Below, one piece after another: positions 40,211-49,864 of a stretch of 64,000 nt of DNA. Under the pieces are notes generated by a model. It had not been told where the DNA came from. It saw nothing but the letters and a program-made list of their open reading frames with translations, and searched no databases. The position numbers and the translations under genes were made by a program. The stretch is from Eubacteriales bacterium. GTDB taxonomy: Bacteria; Bacillota; Clostridia; Oscillospirales; Oscillospiraceae. The stretch covers positions 186,001-250,000 of the forward strand of contig JAUNNH010000001.1 of the NCBI GenBank assembly GCA_030531505.1. Reading direction: 5' to 3'. Numbering within the stretch: position 1 is the stretch's first letter; each line of letters begins with the position of its first letter.

Positions 40211-42223
40211 ATGTACTGCACAAGAAAAGTTCAGGACGATCTGATCTGGGTCGGCGCGGACGACCGGAGGCTCGTCTGCTTTGAGGGCGTTTACGGCGTG
40301 CCGGACGGCGTCTCCTACAACGCCTATCTGCTGCTCGACGAAAAGACCGTTTTATTTGACACCGTGGACAAGGCCGTCTACAGCACCTTCCTGGAGAATG
40401 TGGCACACGCACTGGGCGGGAGGAAGCTCGACTATCTGGTCGTGCACCATATGGAGCCGGATCACGCGGCGACGCAGGAGCTGCTGCTCAGCCGCTACCC
40501 CGAGGCGAAGATCGTCTGCAACGCGAAGAGCCTCGCGATGATGAAGCAGTTTCTGGGCTGCGATCCCACCGAGCGCGCGATCGTTGTCAAGGAGGGGGAT
40601 ACGCTCGAGACCGGGCGGCACAGCTTCCGCTTCCTGATGGCCCCGATGGTCCACTGGCCCGAGGTCATGATGAGCTATGACGAGGCGGACAAGCTCCTCT
40701 TCACCGCCGACGCCTTCGGCACCTTCGGGGCGCTCAACGGCCGCCTCTTTGCGGATGAGACGGATTTCTTCGCGGAGCATCTGGATGAGGCGCGCCGCTA
40801 CTACACCAACATCGTCGGCAAGTACGGGCCGCAGGTCCAGGCCATCCTGAAGAAGGTCGCAAAGCTGGACGTCGCCTGCCTGCTGCCGCTGCATGGCTTC
40901 GTCTGGCGCAGCCACCTCGGCGACTATGTGGAGAAATATCTGCTCTGGAGCAGCTATGAGCCGGAGGAGAAGAGCGTGCTGCTGGCCTATGCCTCCGTGT
41001 ACGGCCACACCGAGAACGCGGCGAACATCCTCGCCTGCCTGCTGCAGGAGCGGGGCGTGCGCGTGCGGATGTATGACACCTCCGTCACACCTGCGAGCTA
41101 TATCGTCTCCGACGCGTTCCGCTGCAGCCATCTGGTCTTCGCCGCGACGACCTATAACGCAGGCGTCTTCGTGACCATGGAGAACCTGCTGCACGACATC
41201 GCGGCGCATAATCTCCAGAGCCGCCGTGTCGCGCTGATCGAGAACGGCTCCTGGGCGCCCACGAGCGGGAAGATCATGCGCGAGCTGCTGGCACCGCTCA
41301 AGAACATGAGCTTCATCGAGGAGACAGTGAGCCTCAAGTCCGCCCTGGCCCCCGGCCAGGAGGCGCAGCTCGAGGCGCTGGCCGACGCGATCGCGGCCGA
41401 GATCGCGCCGCGGCCCGTGACCGCAGCGCCCTCCGCTGCCGCAGCGCCTGCCGTGCCCGCGCCGGACGCGGTCGACAAGAAGGCCTTCAACAAGCTGACT
41501 TACGGCGTGCAGGTGCTGACCACCAGCGTGGACGGGAAGGACTTCGGGTGCATCATCAACTCCGCCGTGCAGGTCGCCTCGGGCGAACCGAAGAAGCTCG
41601 CGGTCTCCGTCATCGCGAAGAACTACACCTGTGAGATGCTCGCCAAAGCTGGGAAGTTCAACGTCTCCATCCTCACCGAGGAGGCGCCCTACAGCCTCTT
41701 CCAGCGCTTCGGTTTCCAGAGCGGCCGCGAGGTCGACAAGTTTGCGGATCTGCCCTATGATGAACGTACGGCCAACGGCCTGCGCTATATCCCGGAGTAC
41801 ACCAATGCCGTCCTCTCCTGCGAGGTGACGGAGGTGCGTGATCTCGGGGCCTCGGTGCTGTTCATCGCGGACGTCGTGGAGGCGAAGGTCCTCTCGAAGG
41901 ACCCGAGCTGCAGCTATAATTACTACCACGCCCACATCAAGCCCAAGAAGAACCCCGCCCCCGAGCAGAAGGAGTGCTGGGTCTGCAAGGTCTGCGGCTA
42001 TGTGTACGAGGGCGCGGCGCTGCCCGATGATTTCGTCTGCCCGCTCTGCAAGCACGGGAAGGACGATTTTGAACATGTCGTCCCGGTGCAGCAGCAGAAG
42101 CAAAAGGGCTGGGTGTGCACGATCTGCGGGCACTTCGAGCCCTGCGAGGGAGAACTGCCGGCGGACTATACCTGCCCGCTCTGCAAGCATCCGCGCGAGG
42201 ACTTTGAGCGCGCCGAGCGCTGA
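40211..42223 (+). CDS. Multidomain flavodiiron protein with flavin reductase and two rubredoxin domains
   Basis: A 670-residue soluble oxygen- or NO-reducing enzyme. The metallo-beta-lactamase domain (about 1-250) has all diiron ligands: HHMEPDH, the His in MVHWPEV, Asp in FTADAFG and His in PLHGF. A flavodoxin domain (about 255-395) contains YASVYGHTENAA. After an Ala/Pro linker comes a flavin-reductase domain (about 425-580). Two rubredoxin modules end the protein, each with C-x2-C and CPLC but only about 15 residues between the pairs, the short-spaced type. One chain could thus carry electrons from reduced nicotinamide through flavin and rubredoxins to the diiron site. ATG at 40211 follows AAAGGAGA. 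Confidence 0.93.
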   Translation: MYCTRKVQDDLIWVGADDRRLVCFEGVYGVPDGVSYNAYLLLDEKTVLFDTVDKAVYSTFLENVAHALGGRKLDYLVVHHMEPDHAATQELLLSRYPEAKIVCNAKSLAMMKQFLGCDPTERAIVVKEGDTLETGRHSFRFLMAPMVHWPEVMMSYDEADKLLFTADAFGTFGALNGRLFADETDFFAEHLDEARRYYTNIVGKYGPQVQAILKKVAKLDVACLLPLHGFVWRSHLGDYVEKYLLWSSYEPEEKSVLLAYASVYGHTENAANILACLLQERGVRVRMYDTSVTPASYIVSDAFRCSHLVFAATTYNAGVFVTMENLLHDIAAHNLQSRRVALIENGSWAPTSGKIMRELLAPLKNMSFIEETVSLKSALAPGQEAQLEALADAIAAEIAPRPVTAAPSAAAAPAVPAPDAVDKKAFNKLTYGVQVLTTSVDGKDFGCIINSAVQVASGEPKKLAVSVIAKNYTCEMLAKAGKFNVSILTEEAPYSLFQRFGFQSGREVDKFADLPYDERTANGLRYIPEYTNAVLSCEVTEVRDLGASVLFIADVVEAKVLSKDPSCSYNYYHAHIKPKKNPAPEQKECWVCKVCGYVYEGAALPDDFVCPLCKHGKDDFEHVVPVQQQKQKGWVCTICGHFEPCEGELPADYTCPLCKHPREDFERAER

Positions 42224-42237
42224 CTGGAAAAGAGAAG

Positions 42238-42277
42238 CGGGACCTGTGAAAAATGACGATTCACAGGTCCCGTTTTT
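42238..42277 (+). terminator. Terminator of the flavodiiron protein gene
   Basis: A 13-bp stem (42238-42250 with 42260-42272) with a 9-nt loop, followed by TTTTTC. Confidence 0.85.
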
Positions 42278-42323
42278 CTAATTGTCAGAAACTTGTCTAT
42301 GTATTTTGACGGTTTTTCGAGGA

Positions 42324-42360
42324 ATTGTGGTAGACACGATGCGACAGATTGTGGTACAAT
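42324..42360 (+). promoter_or_regulatory. Promoter of the rnf operon with direct repeats
   Basis: TAGACA (42331-42336), 18 nt, TACAAT (42355-42360). The sequence ATTGTGGTA occurs twice (42324-42332 and 42348-42356), 24 nt apart, overlapping both hexamers. This is a candidate regulator site. Confidence 0.5.
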
Positions 42361-42404
42361 CTTAATGTTAATTACCCTGGAGATTATATTTCGAGGTGAA
42401 GCTT

Positions 42405-43733
42405 ATGTCCCAAACGTTTAAAGGCGGCGTGCACCCCAACTATATGAAAGCGCCGGAGATCCCGGTGACTGTCATCACGCCTCCTGCCCAGGTCGTCATC
42501 CCCGTGACGCAGCATATCGGCGCCCCGGCCACGCCCCTCGTGAAGAAGGGCGATACGGTGACGATGGGCCAGAAGATCGGTGAGAATCCCGCTCCCGTCT
42601 CGGCCCCGATCCACTCCCCGGTGTCCGGCAAGGTCGTGGCGGTGGAGCCGCGGCCGCATCCCTTCGGCGATATGATCATGGCGATCGTGATCGAGAACGA
42701 TTACCAGGACACCCCCTGCAAGGACCTTGCTCCGCTCAGCGAGAAGGAACTGAAGGATCCCGACGCGATCCTGGAGCGCATCCGGGAAGCAGGCGTGGTC
42801 GGCATGGGCGGCGCGATGTTCCCCACGGCTTTCAAAATCCGCGGCGGCATCGGCAAGGTCGATAAGCTCATTATCAACGGCGCCGAATGCGAGCCCTACC
42901 TCAACGGCGACCACCTGACCATGCTCAATTACCCCGAGCAGCTGCTCAAGGGCATCGAGCTGGTGCGCATCGCAAGCGGTGTGGATAAGGCCTATTACGG
43001 CATCGAGGTCAACAAGCAGGACGCCATTGACAAGCTCAATTCCCTCCACCCCGAAAAGTACGGCATCGAGATCGTGCCCGAAGCGGTGAAGTACCCGCAG
43101 GGCGGTGAAAAGATGCAGGTCAAGGCCGTTACCGGCCGCGAGGTGAAGCCCGGCGGGCTGCCCTCCGGCGTCGGGGCGAACGTCGTCTCCACCCGCACCT
43201 GCTACGCGATCTATCAGGCCTGCTATGAGGGCAAGCCTGTGATCGAACGTATTGTTTCCGTGGGCGGCAGCGCGCTCAAGGCGCCTGTCAACGCCCTGAC
43301 CCGCGTCGGCACGCCTCTCGGCTATCTTGCCGAGCAGTGCGGCGGCTTTGTCAAGACCCCGCGCAAGATCGTGCTCGGCGGCCCGATGATGGGCATCTGC
43401 GCCACGGATTTTGCGGCGCCCACCGTCAAGGGCATCTCCGGCGTCCTCTTCTTCACCGAGGAGGAGGACCGGCATGTGGACAACCCCACCTGCATCCGCT
43501 GCGGCAAGTGCATCGAGGTATGTCCCATGAACCTCGAGCCGGTGTTCATGTACATGTATTACAGCAAGGGCGATTACGCGAACCTCGAGAAGTACCATGT
43601 GAACGACTGCTTCGAGTGCGGCAGCTGCGCGTTCAACTGCCCCGCCCGCATGCCTTTGACCCACGCCTTTAAGACGGCCAAGCTCATGCTGCAGGCAAAG
43701 GCCGCCGCAGAAAAGGCAAAGGAGGCCAAGTGA
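42405..43733 (+). CDS. rnfC: Rnf complex subunit RnfC
   Basis: The 442-residue NADH-binding and Fe-S subunit of the Na+- or H+-translocating ferredoxin:NAD+ oxidoreductase. It has an N-terminal barrel (VVIPVTQHIGAPA), the NADH/FMN-binding GMGGAMFPT and NGAECEPYL, and two [4Fe-4S] motifs at the C-terminus (CIRCGKCIEVCPMN and CFECGSCAFNCPAR). ATG at 42405 follows GAGGTGA. It heads rnfCDGEAB. Confidence 0.96.
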   Translation: MSQTFKGGVHPNYMKAPEIPVTVITPPAQVVIPVTQHIGAPATPLVKKGDTVTMGQKIGENPAPVSAPIHSPVSGKVVAVEPRPHPFGDMIMAIVIENDYQDTPCKDLAPLSEKELKDPDAILERIREAGVVGMGGAMFPTAFKIRGGIGKVDKLIINGAECEPYLNGDHLTMLNYPEQLLKGIELVRIASGVDKAYYGIEVNKQDAIDKLNSLHPEKYGIEIVPEAVKYPQGGEKMQVKAVTGREVKPGGLPSGVGANVVSTRTCYAIYQACYEGKPVIERIVSVGGSALKAPVNALTRVGTPLGYLAEQCGGFVKTPRKIVLGGPMMGICATDFAAPTVKGISGVLFFTEEEDRHVDNPTCIRCGKCIEVCPMNLEPVFMYMYYSKGDYANLEKYHVNDCFECGSCAFNCPARMPLTHAFKTAKLMLQAKAAAEKAKEAK

Positions 43734-44761
43734 TGAACGAGAAAAACGAAAGAATCATCCTGGATGTAGCGTTCCAGCCCCAGGTGCGTACGGAGCGTGA
43801 TACCCGGAGTCTGATGCTGGACGTGATCATCGCGCTGTTGCCGGTGCTCGCGGTCGGTGTCTGGCAGTTCGGGACGCACCCGCTGCTGGTGGTGGCCTGC
43901 TCGGTCGCGGCCTGCGTGTTCTTTGAGTGGGGCTATCGCCGGCTGCTGGGCAAGGAGCAGAGCATCGGCGATCTCTCCGCTGTGGTCACGGGCCTTCTGC
44001 TCGGCCTCTCGATGCCCTCCACAGCACCTGCCTGGATCCCCGTTGTCGGCGCGTTTTTTGCCATCGTCGTGGTCAAGCAGCTCTACGGCGGCATCGGCAA
44101 AAACTTCCTCAACCCCGCCCTCGCCGGGCGCGCCTTCCTGCTGAGCTCCTACTCCCTCGCCATGAGCAACTGGGCGGTGCCCAATTCCCTGCACGGCACG
44201 GTCGACGGCGTGACCATGGCCACCCCGTTGAGCTATCTGTACGGTGATACGGCCCTGCCGAAGTATTTCAGCTTCCAGAGTCTCTTCCTCGGCAACACCC
44301 CCGGCTGCGTGGGTGAGGTCAGCACGCTGATCCTGGTGGCCGCGTGCATTTACCTGATCGGACGCAAGGTCATCTCCTGGCGCATCCCCGTGTCCTTCGT
44401 CGGCACGGTCTTCGTCCTGACTCTGATCTTCGGCCGCAACGGCGATCATTTCGCCTTCGCACTCAACAACGTCCTGAGCGGCGCGCTGCTGCTGGTCGCG
44501 GTCTTCATGGCGACCGACTACAGCACGAGCCCCGTCACCAAGGGCGGCCAGCTGCTCTACGGCTTCGGCTGCGGCGCGATCACGGTGCTGATCCGCTACT
44601 TCGGCGGCTTCCCCGAGGGCACAACCTATGCGGTCCTGATCATGAACCTCTGCACCTGGGCCATCGACAAGGGCTTCCACCGCCGCCAGTTCGGCGTCAG
44701 CAAGGAGGACATCGCGCGGGAGAAGGCTCAGAAGAAGGCAGCAAAGGAGGCGGCGAAATGA
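43733..44761 (+). CDS. rnfD: Rnf complex subunit RnfD
   Basis: A 342-residue integral membrane subunit that carries covalent FMN in this family. It starts LDVAFQPQVRTERDTRSLM and has many membrane helices. The expected FMN-attachment region lies around DGVTMATPLSYL, where the Thr is the candidate attachment residue. The ATG overlaps the rnfC stop by one base, and its stop overlaps the rnfG start. Confidence 0.95.
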   Translation: MNEKNERIILDVAFQPQVRTERDTRSLMLDVIIALLPVLAVGVWQFGTHPLLVVACSVAACVFFEWGYRRLLGKEQSIGDLSAVVTGLLLGLSMPSTAPAWIPVVGAFFAIVVVKQLYGGIGKNFLNPALAGRAFLLSSYSLAMSNWAVPNSLHGTVDGVTMATPLSYLYGDTALPKYFSFQSLFLGNTPGCVGEVSTLILVAACIYLIGRKVISWRIPVSFVGTVFVLTLIFGRNGDHFAFALNNVLSGALLLVAVFMATDYSTSPVTKGGQLLYGFGCGAITVLIRYFGGFPEGTTYAVLIMNLCTWAIDKGFHRRQFGVSKEDIAREKAQKKAAKEAAK

Positions 44762-45300
44762 ATAAGATTCTGAAGCTCACCTTTATCCTGTTCCTGATCT
44801 GCGCCATCACCGCCGGTATCCTCGGCGGCGTGAACGAGCTCACGAAGGACCGCATCTATGCGATCAACAACGCTGCGACTATCGCCGCGTATTCCGCGGT
44901 GCTCGAAGCGGAGAGCTATGACGAGGTGGCGTTCGATTCCGCCGCTTTCCCGACGATCGACAAGCTCAGCCGCGCAGGCGATGAGTCCGGCTATGTGGCG
45001 GAGCTCACGGTCTCCGGCGCGCAGGGCCTCATCACCCTGGCGGTCGGCGTGGACAACGATTACAAGTGCACCGGCATCTCCATCATCAATCACTCCGAGA
45101 CCTCCGGCCTGGGCGCCAATGCCGCCGCCGATTCTGAAATCGGCCGCAGCTTCCGCGCGCAGTTCGTAGGCGAGGGGGAGGACATCGCTCTCTCGAAATC
45201 CGGCGGGCATATCGACGCCCTGGCCGGCGCCACTATCACCTCCAACGCGGTGACCGGCGCCGTGGCGACCGCGATCCAGGCGGTCAAATCCCTTGGCTGA
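44758..45300 (+). CDS. rnfG: Rnf complex subunit RnfG
   Basis: A 180-residue subunit with one N-terminal membrane helix and an extracytoplasmic FMN-binding domain. The covalent FMN site is in DALAGATITSNAV, and ETSGLGANA is the other family signature. Start and upstream stop overlap by 4 nt. Confidence 0.95.
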   Translation: MNKILKLTFILFLICAITAGILGGVNELTKDRIYAINNAATIAAYSAVLEAESYDEVAFDSAAFPTIDKLSRAGDESGYVAELTVSGAQGLITLAVGVDNDYKCTGISIINHSETSGLGANAAADSEIGRSFRAQFVGEGEDIALSKSGGHIDALAGATITSNAVTGAVATAIQAVKSLG

Positions 45301-45314
45301 GGAGGTAAGGCTGA

Positions 45315-46031
45315 ATGAACAGAAAACAACAGTTTATCGAAGGCCTGACCACCAATAACCCCGTTCTGGTCCAGCAGATCGGCATGTGTGCCACCATGGC
45401 CATCACCACCACGCTCTTCAACGGCGTCGGCATGGGCCTCTCGGTGCTCATCATCCTCACCTGCTGCAACGTGGTGGTCTCCGCCATCCGTAAGATCATC
45501 CCGGATGAGATCCGTCTGGCCATCTTCGTGGTCGTCATCGCGGGCTTCGTCACCATCGTCGACCTGCTGCTGCAGGCCTTTATCCCGGCGCTGTCGGCGG
45601 CCCTGGGCGTCTTCATCCCGCTGATCGTCGTCAACTGCATCATCATCGGCCGCGCGGAGGCCTTCTGCCAGAAGAACAAGGTGTCCGATTCCTTCTTTGA
45701 CGGCATCTTCCAGGGCCTCGGCTACACCGTGGTGCTGATCATCATGTGCACCGTGCGCGAGTTCCTGGGCTCCGGCCGTTTCGGCGGCGGCCTCATCGAT
45801 GTCACCAACGGTTTCCGCTTCACGCTTGACGGCACGGGCTCCGGGATCCAGATCTTCCCGTCCAGCTACGGCGCCGGCATCCTGAATCTGCCCTTCGGCG
45901 GCTTCATCACGCTGGGCGTTCTGATCGCCGTCATGCAGTATGCGCTCAAGAAGGGCGCCAAGAAAAAAGCCGCGAAAGAGCATGCCGCCAAGGAAGCGGC
46001 CCTGATCGCGGCGGAAGAGGAGGCTGAATAA
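45315..46031 (+). CDS. rnfE: Rnf complex subunit RnfE
   Basis: A 238-residue membrane subunit with six helices. Family features are NPVLVQQIGMCATMA at the N-terminus, NCIIIGRAEAFCQKN and GFRFTLDGTG. The C-terminal tail is rich in Lys, Ala and Glu. It begins 14 nt after rnfG, with a GAGGAGG site, and is followed after 2 nt by rnfA. Confidence 0.95.
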   Translation: MNRKQQFIEGLTTNNPVLVQQIGMCATMAITTTLFNGVGMGLSVLIILTCCNVVVSAIRKIIPDEIRLAIFVVVIAGFVTIVDLLLQAFIPALSAALGVFIPLIVVNCIIIGRAEAFCQKNKVSDSFFDGIFQGLGYTVVLIIMCTVREFLGSGRFGGGLIDVTNGFRFTLDGTGSGIQIFPSSYGAGILNLPFGGFITLGVLIAVMQYALKKGAKKKAAKEHAAKEAALIAAEEEAE

Positions 46032-46033
46032 TC

Positions 46034-46618
46034 ATGTTGACTTCCCTTCTGGCGATCTCCCTCGGCGCCATCCTCACCAACAACTTTATCTTCTCGCAGT
46101 TCCTCGGCTGCTGCCCCTTCCTGGGCTGCTCGAGCAAGGTGGACACCGCCACCGGCATGGGCATCGCGGTCGTCTTCGTCATGGGCTTGGCCTCGGCCAT
46201 TTGCTGGGTCATCTACACGTACATCCTCGTGCCGCTGAATCTGGCTTTTCTGAATACCCTGGCCTTCATCCTGGTCATCGCGGCGCTGGTACAGCTGGTC
46301 GAGATGTTCCTCAAGAAATCCGTCCCCTCCCTGTACTCCGCTCTAGGCATCTACCTGCCCCTGATCACCACCAACTGCGCGGTGCTGGGCGTAGTGCTGC
46401 TGAACGTGCAGAACAACTACAACTTTATCGAGTCCCTGGTCTACGGCGTGACGGGCGGCCTGGGCTTTATGCTTGCCATCGTGCTCTTCGCCAGCGTCCG
46501 GGAGCGCATCGCGTTCTCCGATTATCCCGAGTGCTTTGAGGGCTTTCCCATCTGCCTGGTCTCCGCCGGCCTGGTGGCCCTGGCCTTCATGGGCTTCTCC
46601 GGCATGAAGATCTTTTAA
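46034..46618 (+). CDS. rnfA: Rnf complex subunit RnfA
   Basis: A 194-residue membrane subunit paired with RnfE in inverted topology. Recognised by NNFIFSQFLGCCPFLG, with the conserved cysteine expected to bind iron-sulfur in the membrane, and by NCAVLGVVLLNVQNNYN. About six helices. Confidence 0.95.
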   Translation: MLTSLLAISLGAILTNNFIFSQFLGCCPFLGCSSKVDTATGMGIAVVFVMGLASAICWVIYTYILVPLNLAFLNTLAFILVIAALVQLVEMFLKKSVPSLYSALGIYLPLITTNCAVLGVVLLNVQNNYNFIESLVYGVTGGLGFMLAIVLFASVRERIAFSDYPECFEGFPICLVSAGLVALAFMGFSGMKIF

Positions 46619-46633
46619 GGAGGGCAAGAAGAT

Positions 46634-47464
46634 ATGAAAACGATCCTGCTTTCCATTCTGGTCCTCGGCGTGCTGGGCGCACTCTTCGGCGCGCTGCTGG
46701 CCTTCGCCTCCAAGATCTTCCATGTGGAAGTCGATCCCCGTCAGGCGGCTGTGCGCGAGGCGCTGGCCGGTGCCAACTGCGGCGGCTGCGGCTACCCCGG
46801 CTGCGACGGTTATGCCGCTGCGGTCGCCCGCGGCGAGGCCCCCTGCAACAAGTGCGTTGCCGGCGGCGAGGCTACGGCGGCCCGTGTTGCCGAGATTATG
46901 GGCGTGTCCAACGACGCGGCCGACAAGATGGTCGCTTTCGTGCCCTGCTCCGGGAGCCATGCCAACGCCGAAGCGCGCTTCAATTACAGCGGCCCGGAAG
47001 ACTGCCGCGCCGCGATGCTCTTCGGCGGCAAGAGCAGCAAGCTGTGTACTTTCGCCTGCATCGGTCTCGGCAACTGTGCCCGCGCCTGCCAGTTTGATGC
47101 GATGCACGTTGTTGACGGCGTGGCCAAGGTCGACCGTCTCAACTGCGTCGGCTGCGGCGCCTGTGTGGACGCCTGCCCGAAGAACATCGTCAAGCTCATT
47201 CCCGAGAAGCAGAAGATCATGCCCGCCTGCTCGAGCCTCGACAAGGGCGCGCAGGTCATGAAGATGTGCAAGGTCGGCTGCATCGGCTGCATGAAGTGCC
47301 AGCGCGAGTGCCCGGCGGACGCGATCACGGTCGTGAACAACCTCGCCCAGGTCGACATCGCCAAGTGCGTCCAGTGTGGCCACTGCGCTGATATCTGCCC
47401 GCGGCACATCATTCACTATTTCGGCAAGAGCTATTTCGTGACGCCCGAAGCAAAGGCGGAATGA
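46634..47464 (+). CDS. rnfB: Rnf complex subunit RnfB
   Basis: The 276-residue ferredoxin-accepting Fe-S subunit. It has an N-terminal membrane anchor, a four-Cys motif region (ANCGGCGYPGCDGYA), and ferredoxin-like [4Fe-4S] motifs such as CVGCGACVDACPKN, CIGCMKCQRECPAD and CVQCGHCADICPRH. It closes rnfCDGEAB and is followed by a strong terminator. The operon order is that of clostridial Rnf complexes. Confidence 0.96.
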   Translation: MKTILLSILVLGVLGALFGALLAFASKIFHVEVDPRQAAVREALAGANCGGCGYPGCDGYAAAVARGEAPCNKCVAGGEATAARVAEIMGVSNDAADKMVAFVPCSGSHANAEARFNYSGPEDCRAAMLFGGKSSKLCTFACIGLGNCARACQFDAMHVVDGVAKVDRLNCVGCGACVDACPKNIVKLIPEKQKIMPACSSLDKGAQVMKMCKVGCIGCMKCQRECPADAITVVNNLAQVDIAKCVQCGHCADICPRHIIHYFGKSYFVTPEAKAE

Positions 47465-47482
47465 TTTTTTCTCATCATAAGG

Positions 47483-47518
47483 GAGTCCCTCCGTCCATCG
47501 GACGGAGGGACTCTTTTT
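47483..47518 (+). terminator. Terminator of the rnf operon
   Basis: A 14-bp perfect stem (47483-47496 with 47500-47513) with loop ATC and a following TTTTT. The rest of the 302-bp gap up to 47766 holds a possible TATACT -10 element near 47594 but no other feature I can support. Confidence 0.9.
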
Positions 47519-47766
47519 GAGCAAAATGAGACTTTTGCCCAAAAACCAGCCAAACAGGTCCGGATAGTCTAAACCGGCTCCGCCAAGCTGTGCTATACTA
47601 TATCCTGTTATGTTATGCCCGACCTGCAGGGGCGGGATATACTGTATCTTGTGTTTTCGACGCAATACGGCCAATCTTCGGCAAGACGGTCTTTTTCTCG
47701 TTTTCAGAAGATAAGCAAACGTATAAGTAAGCAGAAGAATTCAAAACAGCGACAGGACCACCGAGT

Positions 47767-49860
47767 ATGAGAAATATCTTTCGTATTCTATTTTCAGATA
47801 TACGCGGGCTGTTCTCCAGCTTTTTTGCCGTGATGATTCTGCTGGCCATGTTCATTCTTCCGGCGCTGTATGCCTGGGTCAATATCTACGCCAACTGGGA
47901 CCCCTATGCCAATACGGGCAATGTGAAGATCGCGCTTGCCAGCGCCGATCTGGGCTATACGACGGCGGAGGGCGAGTATGTGAACATGGGCCGCGAAATC
48001 GTGGAGGAGATCGCTTCGTCAACCGCCATCGCCTGGACCGTGGTTGATGACCCCGTCGACGCGGTGCACGGGGTGGAGGACGGCACGTATTACGCGGCGC
48101 TCGTCATGCAGCGCAATCTCTCACGGAATATGTATGAGGTCATCGAGGCGCTCAAGGACGAGGAGCCTTCGATCATCTTCTACCAGAACGCCAAAACCAA
48201 CGCCATCGCCAACAAGATCACGACGACGGCTGCCAATACGGCACGGCACAATATCCAGGTCAAGTATCTCTCTATGCTGATCCGGAACATTTTTGAGCGT
48301 CTGGACGGCTATCTGCAGCAGATCGACGCGGAGGGAACACTCGATGATCTGATCGATCTGCTGGGTCGGCTGCGGGACTCGATGCGCGATTATGCGCGCA
48401 TCATCAATGGCCTGGGGATCATGGACCCGGGGCTTATCGACAGACTGGAGGGCGCCAAGAATATCAGCGGTGCGCTGGAGGCGCTCGACCGGGCGGAGGA
48501 TGTGATCGACGGAGCGGATCTGATTCTGGACGTCACGCGGCTGGATGTGCTCGACCGGGCGGAGGAGATCCGGGAGGCGCTCAACGCCCTCTCCGCGTTC
48601 CTCGGCGGAGCGGATACGCCGCATCTTACCGTCCCCGTGATCGACAATGCGATCGCGCTGGCTGCGCACGCACAGAGCCTGATCGAGTTCATGCGGCAGG
48701 CCCTGCCGACCAACAGCAGCGCCTCCGGCATCGCCATTACGGCGAACACCCTGGACACGATGATCCTGCGCCTCACGAGCATCCAGCAGGAACTCACGAA
48801 CCTCAAGCAGAACACCGCAGACTTCATCTGGACCGGCAATGTCTTTACCCGCCTCGCCGCCGAAGCCGGAACGCTGGCAAAGCTGATCGACAGCGATCTG
48901 CTGCCCGGCATCAGCATGCTCTTCGATGGCCTTGACCGGGATATCGATCTGCTCTACAAGATCCTGGACAGCGTGGACGCCACGGTCAACCAGATCCCGC
49001 CCACGGTCACCGCGGCACAGAGCACCATCGCCGCGCTGCAGAACACGATGGTCCAGCTCGTCCACTTTCTCAACGACGCCGCAGACGGCCTGAACAACGT
49101 GATCGAAAGACTGGAGGCTGCCCGGGAGGACGAGAACCTGAACGAGCTGATTGAGATGCTGCGCGGTGATCCGTCCAAATTCGCCTCCTTCCTGTCCGAG
49201 CCGGTTGAGGTCGTGACAACGACCATCTATCCCGTCGAGAACTACGGCAGCGGCATGGCCCCCTTCTATTCCACCCTGGCCATCTGGGTCGGCGGCGTCA
49301 TCATCTCAGCCGTCATCAAGCAGGAGGCAAACCCGAAGCGCGCCCGGCTGCGCCGCCATACCGAGGGCCAGCTCTATTGGGGCCGGCTGCTGATCTACCT
49401 GCTGATCGGACAGGTCCAGGCGGCGATCATCGTCTGGGGCGATCTGCATCTGCTGGGCTGCCAGTGTGTGGAACCGGGACTGCTGTACATGGTGGCGGCG
49501 GTCACCTCCTTCGTATTCGTGACCTTTATCTATTCCCTGATCCTTGCGTTCGGGGATATCGGCAAGGCGGCCATGGTCGTTATCATGGTCCTGCAGATCG
49601 CGGGCTCGAGCGGCTCGTACCCCATCGAGATCCTGCCGCAGATCTTCAGCGGCATCTATCTGTTTTTCCCCTTCCCCTACGCCATCAACGCGATGCGCGA
49701 GACTATGTGCGGGCTCTACCGCTATGATCTGTACATATACCTGGGTGAACTGCTGCTCTTTGCGGCGGCGGGGATCCTCATCGGGCGCGTAGTGCGCCGG
49801 CCCTTCATCCAGGTGAACCGCTTTATCGAAGAAGAAATGGAAGAGACGGGAGTTCTGTAA
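47767..49860 (+). CDS. YhgE/Pip-family membrane protein (first of a pair)
   Basis: A 697-residue protein with an N-terminal membrane segment (about 17-38), a long extracytoplasmic, largely helical domain (about 40-480), and five to six C-terminal membrane segments of ABC-2 type. YhgE/Pip signatures include LPALYAWVNIYANWDPYANTG just after the first segment and the ENYGSGMAPFYSTLAIWVGG stretch. Related proteins are phage-infection receptors and T7SS-associated EsaA-like exporters. The substrate is unknown. It forms an operon with a small basic protein and a second YhgE/Pip protein. Confidence 0.88.
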   Translation: MRNIFRILFSDIRGLFSSFFAVMILLAMFILPALYAWVNIYANWDPYANTGNVKIALASADLGYTTAEGEYVNMGREIVEEIASSTAIAWTVVDDPVDAVHGVEDGTYYAALVMQRNLSRNMYEVIEALKDEEPSIIFYQNAKTNAIANKITTTAANTARHNIQVKYLSMLIRNIFERLDGYLQQIDAEGTLDDLIDLLGRLRDSMRDYARIINGLGIMDPGLIDRLEGAKNISGALEALDRAEDVIDGADLILDVTRLDVLDRAEEIREALNALSAFLGGADTPHLTVPVIDNAIALAAHAQSLIEFMRQALPTNSSASGIAITANTLDTMILRLTSIQQELTNLKQNTADFIWTGNVFTRLAAEAGTLAKLIDSDLLPGISMLFDGLDRDIDLLYKILDSVDATVNQIPPTVTAAQSTIAALQNTMVQLVHFLNDAADGLNNVIERLEAAREDENLNELIEMLRGDPSKFASFLSEPVEVVTTTIYPVENYGSGMAPFYSTLAIWVGGVIISAVIKQEANPKRARLRRHTEGQLYWGRLLIYLLIGQVQAAIIVWGDLHLLGCQCVEPGLLYMVAAVTSFVFVTFIYSLILAFGDIGKAAMVVIMVLQIAGSSGSYPIEILPQIFSGIYLFFPFPYAINAMRETMCGLYRYDLYIYLGELLLFAAAGILIGRVVRRPFIQVNRFIEEEMEETGVL

Positions 49861-49864
49861 GCGC

